Positions 31,257 through 39,649 of a stretch of DNA of 46,174 nucleotides are shown piece after piece (positions within the stretch are counted from its first letter, which is position 1; every line of letters begins with the position of its first letter). Both the position numbers and the translations under genes were made by a program. Origin of the DNA: an uncultured Acidimicrobiaceae bacterium (GTDB lineage: Bacteria > Actinomycetota > Acidimicrobiia > Spongiisociales > UBA5794); contig CAMYKI010000015.1 of NCBI GenBank assembly GCA_947258985.1, forward strand, positions 1 through 46,174, in the 5' to 3' direction. The notes under the pieces were generated by a model, which did no database searches, had not been told where the DNA came from, and saw only the letters and a list, made by a program, of their open reading frames with translations.

Positions 31257-32170
31257 GCCTGGCCGACACCCTTGGCGCTCCTGTAGGCGACGCCCCGGAC
31301 GAACTGCCCCCGGTTGCCGTGCGGTCGTGCCACCCCCCATCTCTTGCGATCGACCCACCCAACCGGGAGACCCCGCGATCGGTCTGGCGGCGATGGGCGA
31401 CGGCAGCCATCGCTCTAGTCATCGGCGCCGCGTTGGGCTGGCTTCTTTCCTGGGCCCTTCTGCCGGGACCCGCCACACCCCCGGTTTCCGCGGGAACGGC
31501 GATATCGCCACCACCGGGGGTCGGGGCCTTCGCGGAGTTCCTCGTAGCCGTTCACCTGTCGGGCACGGCACCGGAGCAGGATCTCGCCGCCCTCTACCGG
31601 GGAGAGAACCCGGTTGACGGGCCGACGGGATTGTGGGTCAGTCGAGCGGCCACAGTCTCGTCGCAGTCGCTCGGCGGCGACGTCTGGCTCACGACGGTTG
31701 TCACCGACGTTCTCGAGGCCACCGGCGACGTCTACGAGTCCGGGGGCCTCCACTACTACCAGATCGTTGTTGACACGTCCGGGTCCAATCCCGTCGCTCT
31801 CTCTGCACCGGCTCGGATCCCGGGCCCGGCCGCACCGTCACCGGTCGACAACAGCCGGTCATTCGTGGGATCCGTCACCGCAGAACAAGAGAGAGCGGCA
31901 GCCACGTTTCTGGATGCTTATCTGACGCAGAACGGCGATGCCGCCCGGTACACGCAGCCCGAGACCCATCTGGTTCAATTTGAACACCCACCGTACGAAT
32001 CTATCCGCGTCACGGCAGTGAACGCCGACCCGGTCGGCAACCTAAGGGTGCGCCTCGATGCCACGTCGGCTTCTGGATCGACAACCCGGCTCGACTACCT
32101 ACTCGCCGTGACCTCCGAGCATGGCTCGTGGGAGGTCGCCGCCGTGCAGCCGGTCGGAGGGATCCGATGA
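31253..32170 (+). CDS. Single-pass membrane protein, TcpC-like, type VII locus
   Basis: This 305-aa protein has a cytoplasmic proline-rich N-terminus, one membrane helix (about residues 48-70, WATAAIALVIGAALGWLLSWALL) and an exported domain with two similar alpha+beta halves (about 85-190 and 205-300). That layout recalls the double NTF2-like fold of conjugation protein TcpC/VirB8-like subunits. The assignment is structural guesswork; no catalytic motif is visible. It overlaps both neighbours by ATGA, so it is a firm member of this operon. Confidence 0.5.
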   Translation: MSLADTLGAPVGDAPDELPPVAVRSCHPPSLAIDPPNRETPRSVWRRWATAAIALVIGAALGWLLSWALLPGPATPPVSAGTAISPPPGVGAFAEFLVAVHLSGTAPEQDLAALYRGENPVDGPTGLWVSRAATVSSQSLGGDVWLTTVVTDVLEATGDVYESGGLHYYQIVVDTSGSNPVALSAPARIPGPAAPSPVDNSRSFVGSVTAEQERAAATFLDAYLTQNGDAARYTQPETHLVQFEHPPYESIRVTAVNADPVGNLRVRLDATSASGSTTRLDYLLAVTSEHGSWEVAAVQPVGGIR

Positions 32171-32931
32171 CCGCCCCGCCCTCAGGTAGCGGCCCCGGGC
32201 TTGACCATGCCCGGCGGGCGCTCCTGGTTCCCCGCCGTCTCATACCCGCGATCCTCGCCATCCACGTTGGCGACACGCTGCAAGAGCCGGCAACACTCGC
32301 AGAGCTCGAGACGGGCGGCATAGTGGCGGCCGGTCACCTCGACCCCCTGGTCACCGCCCTGATAGACACAATGACCAACCCGGCTCTGGTCGTCACCGTC
32401 GAGATCGCAACCGGGAGCGAAGAACGCCCGGTCACAATCTGGGCCTCCCCGCTCCGTGCGGTGGTCGGGACCTCCAGCGATCGACGCCAGTTCGAGCTTC
32501 TGGAGATAGACCCGGGCCTATTGCCATTCCATCTTGCACAGGCGACCGGGCTCAGTCCTCGCCCACCGACCCCATTCACAGGAGGGTGTTTGGTGCCGGC
32601 GACAGCGCTCCAGTCGGCAGAAGCTCTCATCGCAGACCATCCCCACCACGCCACCGCCATACTTCGCGCCGCCGGCCTATCTCACGACTGGGCAGACCGG
32701 GTGAGCACGGCTCTCGTACATCGTCGAGCGATGTGGACGGTCGAATCGGTTTGGTTGCGGCGTGACGATGGCAAGACACAGTCCAGCCTCCGTGTCCTCG
32801 ACGCCGGCGGCGCCGGATACTGGCGGCTGACTGCCGGCAAGACGTCGGACACTGTGTCGCTTTCCGTCACCGGGTTCGACGAGTTGTTGGGGTTCCTCTT
32901 CGCTTTGCTCCCGGGTCGTTGCCACCGCTGA
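32167..32931 (+). CDS. EspG-like ESX-associated protein (tentative)
   Basis: This 254-aa soluble protein has no signal peptide or membrane segments. Its layout resembles the EspG chaperone family: a two-lobed alpha/beta protein with a mid-region of helices (TALQSAEALIADHPHHATAILRAAGL) and a late beta segment (LDAGGAGYWRLTAGKTSDTVSLSV) followed by a terminal helix. EspG proteins bind secreted substrates in ESX systems. Its position at the end of the divergent secretion operon (ATGA overlap with the previous gene) supports the idea, but sequence alone does not prove it. Confidence 0.45.
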   Translation: MTAPPSGSGPGLDHARRALLVPRRLIPAILAIHVGDTLQEPATLAELETGGIVAAGHLDPLVTALIDTMTNPALVVTVEIATGSEERPVTIWASPLRAVVGTSSDRRQFELLEIDPGLLPFHLAQATGLSPRPPTPFTGGCLVPATALQSAEALIADHPHHATAILRAAGLSHDWADRVSTALVHRRAMWTVESVWLRRDDGKTQSSLRVLDAGGAGYWRLTAGKTSDTVSLSVTGFDELLGFLFALLPGRCHR

Positions 32932-32963
32932 CGGTACGCCTGGGTAGGGCCGACGCCTGCCCG

Positions 32964-32969
32964 TAAGAT
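32964..32969 (+). promoter_or_regulatory. -10 box (TAAGAT) for a leaderless mini-protein gene
   Basis: TAAGAT ends 6 nt before the ATG at 32976, matching the recurrent leaderless arrangement in this window. Confidence 0.55.
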
Positions 32970-32975
32970 GAGCCT

Positions 32976-33071
32976 ATGAAGAAGCTGATCCTTGTTGCCA
33001 TTACCGCTGCCGGCGGAATCATGGTGTTCAAGCTATTGAATTCGGAGTACCAACCCCCGCCGAACCGATGA
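32976..33071 (+). CDS. 31-residue hydrophobic mini-protein (DLW-39-like start)
   Basis: The frame encodes 31 residues: MKKLILVAITAAGGIMVFKL followed by a short polar tail with YQPPPNR. A positively charged start and one hydrophobic helix suggest a single-pass membrane peptide. The MKKL..A..AAGG start resembles actinobacterial DLW-39 family mini-proteins, but the DLW motif is absent. A -10 box at leaderless spacing precedes it, and its TGA overlaps the ATG of the MenH-like gene (ATGA), which argues that it is translated. Confidence 0.55.
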   Translation: MKKLILVAITAAGGIMVFKLLNSEYQPPPNR

Positions 33072-33859
33072 GCGAGGTTCGATCCGCCCACGGATCGATG
33101 TGGGTTCGCCACTTCGGCACTCCCCCGGCCGAGGTGGTCGCACTTCATGGCTTCACGCTGCAGGGAGAGATGTTTGCGGAGACTGCCCGTCGGTTGGAAG
33201 CATCCGTCGCAGCGCCTGATCTACCGGGCCACGGCCGCACCCTCATCGAGCCAGTTTCCATTGGATCCGCAGTAGACGCAGTTGCGGAGGTGCTGGCGGC
33301 GTCGCCGTCTCCTCCGCTGTTGCTCGGATATTCTCAAGGAGCCCGAATCGCCCTCCAGACGGCACTGACGTATCCGAAGCTCGTCGGCTCTCTCCTCGTG
33401 ATCTCAGCCTCTTCCGGCCTGCCGCAACGAGAGCGCCGGATGCGCCGGGCGGCAGACGAAGGTCTTGCCGATCGCATAGAGCGCATCGGCGTGGAGCGGT
33501 TCATCGGCGAGTGGTTGGCCAATCCGGTAACCGCCACTAGTGCAGTCGACGCCAGGGCGCGAGAGGCTGATCGCCGGCTCCGGTTGGACAACACGGCGAC
33601 CGGCCTGGCGGCGGCGTTGCGGGGCATGGGACAGGGATGCGTCGCCGACACCTCCGGCAGAATCCCATCCCTTCCGATGCCGACGGTCTTCATGGCGGGA
33701 GAAGAAGACGACAAGTATGCGGATCTGGCTCGAACAATGGCGCAATCTCGTGGGGAGCGCCCGGTCGTGGTACCGGGGACGGGTCATAACGTCGTTCTCG
33801 AGGCTCCCGAGGCCGTGGCCGCGGTTGTGCGGGAGCTTCTCAGCCGGCAAATCGCCTGA
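33068..33859 (+). CDS. Alpha/beta hydrolase, MenH-like
   Basis: This 263-aa alpha/beta hydrolase has an oxyanion-hole motif (VVALHGFTLQGEMF), a PDLPGHGRT segment, the nucleophile elbow GYSQGARIAL, an acidic residue in FMAGEEDDKY and the catalytic His in GTGHNVVLEAPEA. The pattern LHGF..G....PDLPGHG...GYS.GARIAL is typical of MenH (SHCHC synthase of menaquinone synthesis), but no other men genes are present, so it may act on another ester or thioester. It is coupled to the mini-protein upstream (ATGA). Its 3' end overlaps the convergent hydrolase gene by 20 bp. Confidence 0.72.
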   Translation: MSEVRSAHGSMWVRHFGTPPAEVVALHGFTLQGEMFAETARRLEASVAAPDLPGHGRTLIEPVSIGSAVDAVAEVLAASPSPPLLLGYSQGARIALQTALTYPKLVGSLLVISASSGLPQRERRMRRAADEGLADRIERIGVERFIGEWLANPVTATSAVDARAREADRRLRLDNTATGLAAALRGMGQGCVADTSGRIPSLPMPTVFMAGEEDDKYADLARTMAQSRGERPVVVPGTGHNVVLEAPEAVAAVVRELLSRQIA

Positions 33860-34748
33860 TGGCAGAAACGAATTCCTCAGGCCGGTTCAACACCGTCTCG
33901 TGATGACCGCCGACGACCTCGACGAGATCCGCGTCTGGCAGCAGTCCGGCGAGCTCGTATTGGGCGGACGGGGGAACCACCTGATCCTCGGTCGGAATGA
34001 TCACCATCTTCCGCAGCGGCAGTCGCCCCACCCACGAGCGTGAGTCGAATCGCCATACGGCGGCGCCGATCTCGTAATAAAGGTCGGGGTCTCTCCGCAG
34101 CAGCGCCTGATGCATCCACAGCCGGTGCTGTGGCAGGACCGCCTCGCCGCGGTGCAGCAGCTCACCCGTCACCCGAGCTGCTTCACGGTTACTGATCCTG
34201 AGGCCGCTGCGCCCCAGCCAGAACAGACCACGGGCCAGCGGCCGCATTCTGGCAATAGGACGGGCGGCAGTTGCAGCAAGAATCATGCCGTCGACGTGAC
34301 GGGGATGGCGACGAGCGAGTTCTTGAGTGACCATGCCACCCATCGAATACCCGAGCACGGTGGCCCTAGGAGCGTCGACGGCATCGAGTAGACAGGCGAC
34401 ATCGTCCGCGAGGTCGGCAACCTCGAGCCGGCCTCGCACCCATTCGCTCCGGCCGTGGTTGCGCAGGTCCGGGACTATCACGCGATAGTGCTCGGCGAGA
34501 TCAGGGATGATGCGATGGAAGGTCATCGCTCCCTCGAGGTTCCATCCGTGGATGAGGACGAGTGTCGGAGCGGCGGGATCACCGGCTTCGCGCACGAAGA
34601 GTTCGTTCTCGCCGACCATCACCGTTCGTCCCGGTATCGGGAGTCCGCTCGTCTGCCGTTCCGGGAAATTGGGAACAATCTCGGGTCCGAAGATGCGCCA
34701 GGCCAGCCATCCGGCAACGCCGTATCCCGCCCACCTCAGCACACCCAC
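33840..34748 (-). CDS. Membrane-anchored alpha/beta hydrolase
   Basis: This 302-aa protein starts with a hydrophobic helix (VLRWAGYGVAGWLAWRIFG) that may anchor it. A standard alpha/beta hydrolase follows: LVLIHGWNLEGAMTF, VIVPDLRNHGRSEW, nucleophile elbow LGYSMGGMVTQELA, an acidic residue in IPTEDQVVPP and catalytic His in VVGGHHETVLNRPEEF. The GTG start has GGAGG 7 nt upstream, inside the end of the ferredoxin gene, so the two form an operon. Esterase or haloperoxidase-like activity is possible; the substrate is unknown. Confidence 0.78.
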   Translation of the reverse strand: MGVLRWAGYGVAGWLAWRIFGPEIVPNFPERQTSGLPIPGRTVMVGENELFVREAGDPAAPTLVLIHGWNLEGAMTFHRIIPDLAEHYRVIVPDLRNHGRSEWVRGRLEVADLADDVACLLDAVDAPRATVLGYSMGGMVTQELARRHPRHVDGMILAATAARPIARMRPLARGLFWLGRSGLRISNREAARVTGELLHRGEAVLPQHRLWMHQALLRRDPDLYYEIGAAVWRFDSRSWVGRLPLRKMVIIPTEDQVVPPSAQYELAGLLPDADLVEVVGGHHETVLNRPEEFVSAIRRFAG

Positions 34749-34750
34749 GG

Positions 34751-35200
34751 CTACACCTCCGTCCGGTTCACGCCAAGGGCGTCTATCGCAAACACAGACT
34801 CGGCCACGGGTTCTCCCCCGACCAAATGTTCGGTAATGATGCGCTCCATCACTTCCTCGTCAACCGAGTGGTACCAGATGCCATCGGGGTATACAACGGC
34901 GATGGGCCCGTTTTCGCAGATGCGAAGACAGTCGACCTTCGTACGAAGGACCGATCCTCCAGGCTTGGGCTCGGTCTCTGGCGACGAGTCGAGGTCAGAG
35001 CCTTGCCAGGCGGGCGGTGCCGAAGCCAGGTCGAGTTGCTTGAGACGGCGTTTCAGATGTGTCCACACCGCGGAGCTCTGTTCATATCTGGAGCAGCGCG
35101 GCGTCGACTGCTGGGCGCACAGGAGTATGTGTCGCTCGAGAGAGCCGATGCCGAGGCTTTGCGAGATCCTTGCGAGACGGGTCTTTGCGCTGTCATCCAT
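34751..35200 (-). CDS. Thioredoxin-like [2Fe-2S] ferredoxin
   Basis: This 149-aa protein has the four-cysteine pattern of thioredoxin-fold [2Fe-2S] ferredoxins: C-x8-C near the N-terminus ([13 protein letters not shown]) and C-x3-C later ([24 protein letters not shown]). It would act as a small soluble electron carrier. The start is the ATG at 35200, preceded by TACCTT at 7 nt (leaderless); a longer frame upstream would cross the divergent promoter. The downstream hydrolase is on the same transcript. Confidence 0.85.
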   Translation of the reverse strand: MDDSAKTRLARISQSLGIGSLERHILLCAQQSTPRCSRYEQSSAVWTHLKRRLKQLDLASAPPAWQGSDLDSSPETEPKPGGSVLRTKVDCLRICENGPIAVVYPDGIWYHSVDEEVMERIITEHLVGGEPVAESVFAIDALGVNRTEV

Positions 35201-35207
35201 GCCCACC

Positions 35208-35213
35208 AAGGTA
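35208..35213 (-). promoter_or_regulatory. -10 box (TACCTT) for the leaderless ferredoxin gene
   Basis: TACCTT on the minus strand ends 7 nt before the ferredoxin ATG. In the same divergent gap TATGAT at 35246-35251 on the plus strand is a good -10 candidate for the methyltransferase, leaving a leader of about 20 nt. Confidence 0.5.
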
Positions 35214-35277
35214 GCCGTCGATCGAGGTGCAACGAGACCACCACGTATGATCCGACCAGGGCGACATCGAAGGCACC

Positions 35278-35982
35278 ATGCGGATAACCGACTGGAAAGA
35301 GCACTTCGCTCGAATCTACGCAAACGAGCCGGACCAATACCAGCGTCTGGTTGCAGCCGAGGACGCCTACGGCGAACTTGCGGCCCGCATCGAGGCTACC
35401 GCGGAGCGGGCGAACACGATCGTGGACATCGGCGCAGGAACAGGGAGGCTGACTGTGCCGCTGTGCCGATATGGCGTCGAGGTTCATGCCGTTGATCAGG
35501 CCGCTCCGATGCTGGAGGTTGCCGCCAGAAGACTCGAATCGAGCGTCGGAACCTGGAGACTCAGCGTCGGCGACGCCAGGGAGCTCCCCATTCCCGATCA
35601 GTGGGCCGACGGCGCCGTTGCAGGCTGGGTCTACGGACACTTCACAGAGTGGCACACGGACGGTTGGCGCGACGAACTAGCCGCCGCGATCGCAGAGATG
35701 GACCGCGTGGTTCGACCCGGCGGGACCGAGGTCGTCATCGACACGCTGGGGACGGCGGTCGCCGAACCGGGTGCGCCTAATGCCGCTCTTGCTGCCTACC
35801 ACGAGGAACTGGAGCGGGTCGGTTTCGAACGTTCGGTGTTACGCACCGACTACCGGTTTGCCTCGGTCGAAGAATCAATCGAATTGCTCGATTGGTTCTT
35901 CGGTCTGGGCGATTGGGCTCGCGGGCACAACAGCCCGCTGATTCCCGAGTTCACCGGCTGGTGGGAACGCCGGAGTTCCTAG
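35278..35982 (+). CDS. Class I SAM-dependent methyltransferase
   Basis: This 234-aa protein has a Rossmann-type methyltransferase fold: motif [16 protein letters not shown], an acidic residue after strand 2 ([11 protein letters not shown]), [23 protein letters not shown] (motif II/III region) and [17 protein letters not shown]. It uses SAM to methylate an unknown small molecule (UbiE/Methyltransf_11-like). Its last 4 bp overlap the convergent helicase gene. Confidence 0.8.
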   Translation: MRITDWKEHFARIYANEPDQYQRLVAAEDAYGELAARIEATAERANTIVDIGAGTGRLTVPLCRYGVEVHAVDQAAPMLEVAARRLESSVGTWRLSVGDARELPIPDQWADGAVAGWVYGHFTEWHTDGWRDELAAAIAEMDRVVRPGGTEVVIDTLGTAVAEPGAPNAALAAYHEELERVGFERSVLRTDYRFASVEESIELLDWFFGLGDWARGHNSPLIPEFTGWWERRSS

Positions 35983-38753
35983 GTCTCGGCACAGATGGCC
36001 AGGATGTCATCACCGTATGCGTCGAGCTTGGCGGGTCCGATACCCGGGACCAGGATCAGTTGCCGCTCGTTGGACGGCCTCGCCGCCGCAATCGCAAGAA
36101 GCGTCTTGTCGGTCATCACGACATACGCCGGCACCGCATTTTCGCTTGCCACCTGCCGGCGCCAGGTCTTGAGCCGTTCAACCAGCCCCTCGTCGGCCTC
36201 GCCCACTTCCGTCGGGAGTGCCAGCGGGCCGCTGCCAGCAGGGGTGGCGACCGTCTCTCCCCACTCCACGAGCATTGAGCTCGAACCGCTGTCGAGTGCA
36301 ACCATCGCGCCGTCGTCTTCGAATTCCTCGACGATGCCTGAATAGCCACCCGCAATGCGGACCCGGTCCCCCACGCTGACGGCGATGCCACTGATCCGGG
36401 TTCCGCCTGCGGTCCGCTTCTGCTTTGTCTCGACCCGGGATGCTTTTCCGGTCATCTCCTTGACGAAGGATGACGGCCGGGACCTGTCGGCGAGCACAAC
36501 GACCTCTTTGCGGCCGCGGGTGATGGCAACATGGAAGACCCGCCGCTCTTCCTCAACGTCTTCGGCAAGATCGTGGGGGAAGAGACCGCGGTCGGCACCA
36601 AACACCACGACTCGGTCCCATTCCATACCCTTCACCCGATGCACTGTGCTCAATTCGACACCGTGGGTGTCCGTCGGTTGCTCGAGCGCAGTGCGCAACC
36701 ACGACTCGAAATCGGTGAGATCTCGATGGAGAACGGCAGCGCGCCGCAACGCCACAAGATCGTCGGACTGCGCGGAGCGGTCTGCCCTTCTTCGACCCGA
36801 GTCGAGAGCGGCGGCAGCCCCAGTGAGCCCGATCTCGGTGTTGATCATGTCGAGTATGGCGATCGTGTCGCCGGCGGCGGCCACCCGGCCGGTTGCAGCG
36901 ACGTCTGCGCAGAAAGCATCCCACTTGGTGGCCTGCTTTCCGTCGAGCCGGCTTGCCAGGCGGTAAAGATCGTCGAGAGAAGTCCGATTCCGTCGACCGA
37001 TCAGCTGACTGGTGAGCCGGGTGAGACCGCGGGCCGGACGACGAATGACCTTCATCAGGTCGTTCGTCGATATCGACTCGGGGTCGAGCCCGATTCTCAT
37101 CCAGGCCAGCGCTGCCGCAAGCACGGTTCTATCGAGCACCTCACGTCCCAGCGGTGAGCGGAATGGGATCCCGGCTTCGACAAACGCGGCATGGACCGGC
37201 AGGAGCGCAGAGTTGACGCGACTAAGCACTGCGATCTGGGCGGCAGGGGTGTCCTGCAGCCACTCACCTACCCGGACCGCACATCGCAGCGCCAGTTCCG
37301 GCCCGGGCGGATCTTCGATCTCGAGCCCGTCGGCGTCGTTGTCGGGACCCGTCCGGATGACCTTTTCCACCCGGCGGTCGTTGAACGACAACAGCGTGGC
37401 GGCGGCTTCGACAACAGGAACCGGACATCGATAGTTGACTTCGAGAGGATGCGACGCCGCCCCCGGGAATAGGTCGTCGTAGTCGATGAGGAAGCCGGGG
37501 TCGGCTCCAAGGTATCCGTAGATCACCTGGTCGTCGTCGCCGACGCCGAAGACGTTCAATTCCGGTGCGGCGAGCAAGCGGATCAGAAGCACGTACGCCG
37601 GAGTGAGATCCTGGAATTCGTCAACGACCATATGCCGGCAACGGTCCTGCCAGGATCGCCTCAGCTCGGGATCTCGCAGGAGCGCCTCGATGGCCCCGTA
37701 GATCTGCTCGTCGAAATCGGCCTCGCCCCGGCTTTCCAGCAGCCGCCGGTAGCTCTCGTAGACGCCTGCGAAATCCGGAACGTCATCTCGAAACGCCTCG
37801 ACTTCGTCCGGGGACCGCAGCCCGATCCGGACTTCACCGAGCGCCTCTAAGTAAGGACCGATGACGTCGGTGTTCGGTCGGCGGGGCGCCTGGACAAGGC
37901 CGTCGAGTCGGCGCCGTTGGTCGCGCTCATCGAGCAGAGAAAGGCCGCCGCGAGCATCGCGCAGGATCTCCCACCCGAGGGAATGGATCGTGCGCACTTC
38001 GAGCCCCGGGGCATTACCCAGCCGCTCCCGCATCTCGGCCGCAGCCCGGTTGTTGTAGGCAAGAGCACAGATAAGGACCGGCTCAACTCCGCGGTCCTCG
38101 ATCAGATGGCGGATGCGAGCGATCAGGGTTCGCGTCTTCCCCGATCCTGCGGGGGCGATGATCCGGGCCGGCCCGGCGTTGTGGGCGGCCGCAGTCCGCT
38201 GATCCGGCGCCAGGTGCTCGAGAGCCCCATTGCGTGGAGCAGGCGCCGCGGCAAGCGACCCGAGCGTTACCGACTCGGCATGGACCAAGCCGATGTCTGC
38301 GGAAGTCACCGGCCTCCTGGGGCCGCCGTCCACCCAGGCGACCGTACCATCGGCGAGCCTCACATCGCCCACTTCATCCGGGAGTGCCCCGAGCGCTTCA
38401 GCCTTCCGCCCCCACCACCAGATCAGTTCGCCGGTGCGGAAGTCGTAGCTGTTGGCCCAGACAAGATGGTGCAATCGTTCCCGGTTGAAGGAAAACCCAC
38501 GCCGGAGCCGCCAGGGATCCATTGGCGTCGTTTCCGGTTCACGCAGCACGGCGGGATCGACACCCAGCTCGATGACCACCGGCTGCCGGAAGACCCAGGC
38601 ACGGTGCAGATCATCAACAAGACCAGCAAGGCGCTCCGCATCGCTGAGAGCCCCCGCGTCAATGACATGCCGGGTGGCGTCGGCCCACGCTTCCGGTGGT
38701 TCAATTCCGGGATTGAGGACGACCGAGCGGCCGAATTCGGTTACTGGATCCAC
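35979..38753 (-). CDS. UvrD/Rep-family DNA helicase with C-terminal HRDC domain
   Basis: This 924-aa superfamily 1A helicase unwinds DNA 3'-5' in repair or replication restart. About 190 N-terminal residues have no recognised domain (contains RRGFSFNRERLHHLVWANS and FRTGELIWWWG). The core follows: Q-motif LAPDQRTAAAHNAGPARIIA, Walker A APAGSGKTRT, ALAYNNRAAAEM (Ia), VVDEFQDLTP (II), GVGDDDQVIYGYLGAD (III), NYRCP (IV), VELSTVHRVKGMEWDRVVVFGAD (V) and RRVFHVAITRGRKEVVVLA (VI). An HRDC domain (ENAVPAYVVMTDKTLLAIA ... LVPGIGPAKLDAYGDDIL) ends the protein. A GTG 7 nt after TATGCT fits a leaderless start; an ATG four codons earlier (38765) is the alternative. Confidence 0.88.
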   Translation of the reverse strand: MDPVTEFGRSVVLNPGIEPPEAWADATRHVIDAGALSDAERLAGLVDDLHRAWVFRQPVVIELGVDPAVLREPETTPMDPWRLRRGFSFNRERLHHLVWANSYDFRTGELIWWWGRKAEALGALPDEVGDVRLADGTVAWVDGGPRRPVTSADIGLVHAESVTLGSLAAAPAPRNGALEHLAPDQRTAAAHNAGPARIIAPAGSGKTRTLIARIRHLIEDRGVEPVLICALAYNNRAAAEMRERLGNAPGLEVRTIHSLGWEILRDARGGLSLLDERDQRRRLDGLVQAPRRPNTDVIGPYLEALGEVRIGLRSPDEVEAFRDDVPDFAGVYESYRRLLESRGEADFDEQIYGAIEALLRDPELRRSWQDRCRHMVVDEFQDLTPAYVLLIRLLAAPELNVFGVGDDDQVIYGYLGADPGFLIDYDDLFPGAASHPLEVNYRCPVPVVEAAATLLSFNDRRVEKVIRTGPDNDADGLEIEDPPGPELALRCAVRVGEWLQDTPAAQIAVLSRVNSALLPVHAAFVEAGIPFRSPLGREVLDRTVLAAALAWMRIGLDPESISTNDLMKVIRRPARGLTRLTSQLIGRRNRTSLDDLYRLASRLDGKQATKWDAFCADVAATGRVAAAGDTIAILDMINTEIGLTGAAAALDSGRRRADRSAQSDDLVALRRAAVLHRDLTDFESWLRTALEQPTDTHGVELSTVHRVKGMEWDRVVVFGADRGLFPHDLAEDVEEERRVFHVAITRGRKEVVVLADRSRPSSFVKEMTGKASRVETKQKRTAGGTRISGIAVSVGDRVRIAGGYSGIVEEFEDDGAMVALDSGSSSMLVEWGETVATPAGSGPLALPTEVGEADEGLVERLKTWRRQVASENAVPAYVVMTDKTLLAIAAARPSNERQLILVPGIGPAKLDAYGDDILAICAET

Positions 38754-38792
38754 GGCGCGCAGCATACGAGGTGACGGTGACAGGATCGGCGA

Positions 38793-39620
38793 CTACAGCG
38801 AACGGAGCGGCTCGATCTCGAAAGGGGTCCCACCCTCCGGCCGATCAAACCGAACGGCGGCCGTCTTCTCACTCATGTGATGAACCCTGAGGAAGAGCTC
38901 GACGAAAGGGTCGTCATACCCGGACGACCCGGCATTGACGGCAAGCACGCCACGAGGCACGGTAAATCCGCCATCCGAGATGACTCCGGCGAGGGTCACG
39001 CCGTTGAGGGTCACGAGCACCCGATCCCCGACATCGAGCCCATCGGCGTCGAGGTGTGACCTGCGCAATGTGGTCTTGATGTTTCCAAATCCGTCGGTCC
39101 AAGCAACGAGGCGAGATGGAACTTCGTCGATGGTGCGCGGGTCGAGGTTGTCGGTGAGCACCGAGTAGTCACCGTCGACAACCGCCGACACGTATCTGGG
39201 AAAGTAGTCGCGGGAACGGAACTGGGAGCCGGCGGCGGGGCTGGCTACTTCGCGATACTCGACGATACGGTCCTTGATGAAGCTGAAGGCGTACTCGGAG
39301 CAGACGCTCACAACTTCGACTCCGTTGTCGAGTCTGGCGTACCGCAGGCCCCGACCCCGGTTTTCGCTCGAGATCTCATCCTGGTCGCGGCGGGGTGCGG
39401 CATTGCCGAAGATCACCATCCGATCGACAACGGAACCGAGTCCCAGTTGCGCGGTGACAAAACCGACGGCGATGGTGTCGAGCGGCGGCGTTGCCGTTTG
39501 GTGGATGAGCACCGAGCCCGGATCGGCAAGGCTCCCATGGAATCGGGTCGCGATCTCGGCGAACTCCAGCCCATCCGGGGCGTAGTCGCAGATCATGTGG
39601 AGAAGGGTTGGCTTGGTCAC
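38793..39620 (-). CDS. SAM hydrolase / SAM-hydroxide adenosyltransferase-like protein (DUF62 family)
   Basis: This 275-aa protein resembles the DUF62 family, which splits S-adenosylmethionine with water to adenosine and methionine (halogenase relatives use halide). The C-terminal domain is the clearest part (LVAWTDGFGNIKTTL, then GDRVLVTLNG and LAVNAGSSGYDDPFVELFLR). The N-terminal active-site region (LLHMICDYAPDGLEF ... IHQTATPPLDTIAVGF) departs from the usual TDFG-x-x-D pattern. The GTG start lies 7 nt after TACTAT, so it appears leaderless, and repeat copy 3 ends 16 bp before that -10 box. It lies between selD and the helicase on the same strand. Confidence 0.62.
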   Translation of the reverse strand: MTKPTLLHMICDYAPDGLEFAEIATRFHGSLADPGSVLIHQTATPPLDTIAVGFVTAQLGLGSVVDRMVIFGNAAPRRDQDEISSENRGRGLRYARLDNGVEVVSVCSEYAFSFIKDRIVEYREVASPAAGSQFRSRDYFPRYVSAVVDGDYSVLTDNLDPRTIDEVPSRLVAWTDGFGNIKTTLRRSHLDADGLDVGDRVLVTLNGVTLAGVISDGGFTVPRGVLAVNAGSSGYDDPFVELFLRVHHMSEKTAAVRFDRPEGGTPFEIEPLRSL

Positions 39621-39627
39621 AACGGCG

Positions 39628-39633
39628 ATAGTA
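39628..39633 (-). promoter_or_regulatory. -10 box (TACTAT) for the leaderless SAM-hydrolase-like gene
   Basis: TACTAT on the minus strand is 7 nt before the GTG and 16 nt after the edge of repeat copy 3, reproducing the spacing seen at copies 1 and 2. Confidence 0.6.
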
Positions 39634-39649
39634 ACCGCGCCCCCTTGCG

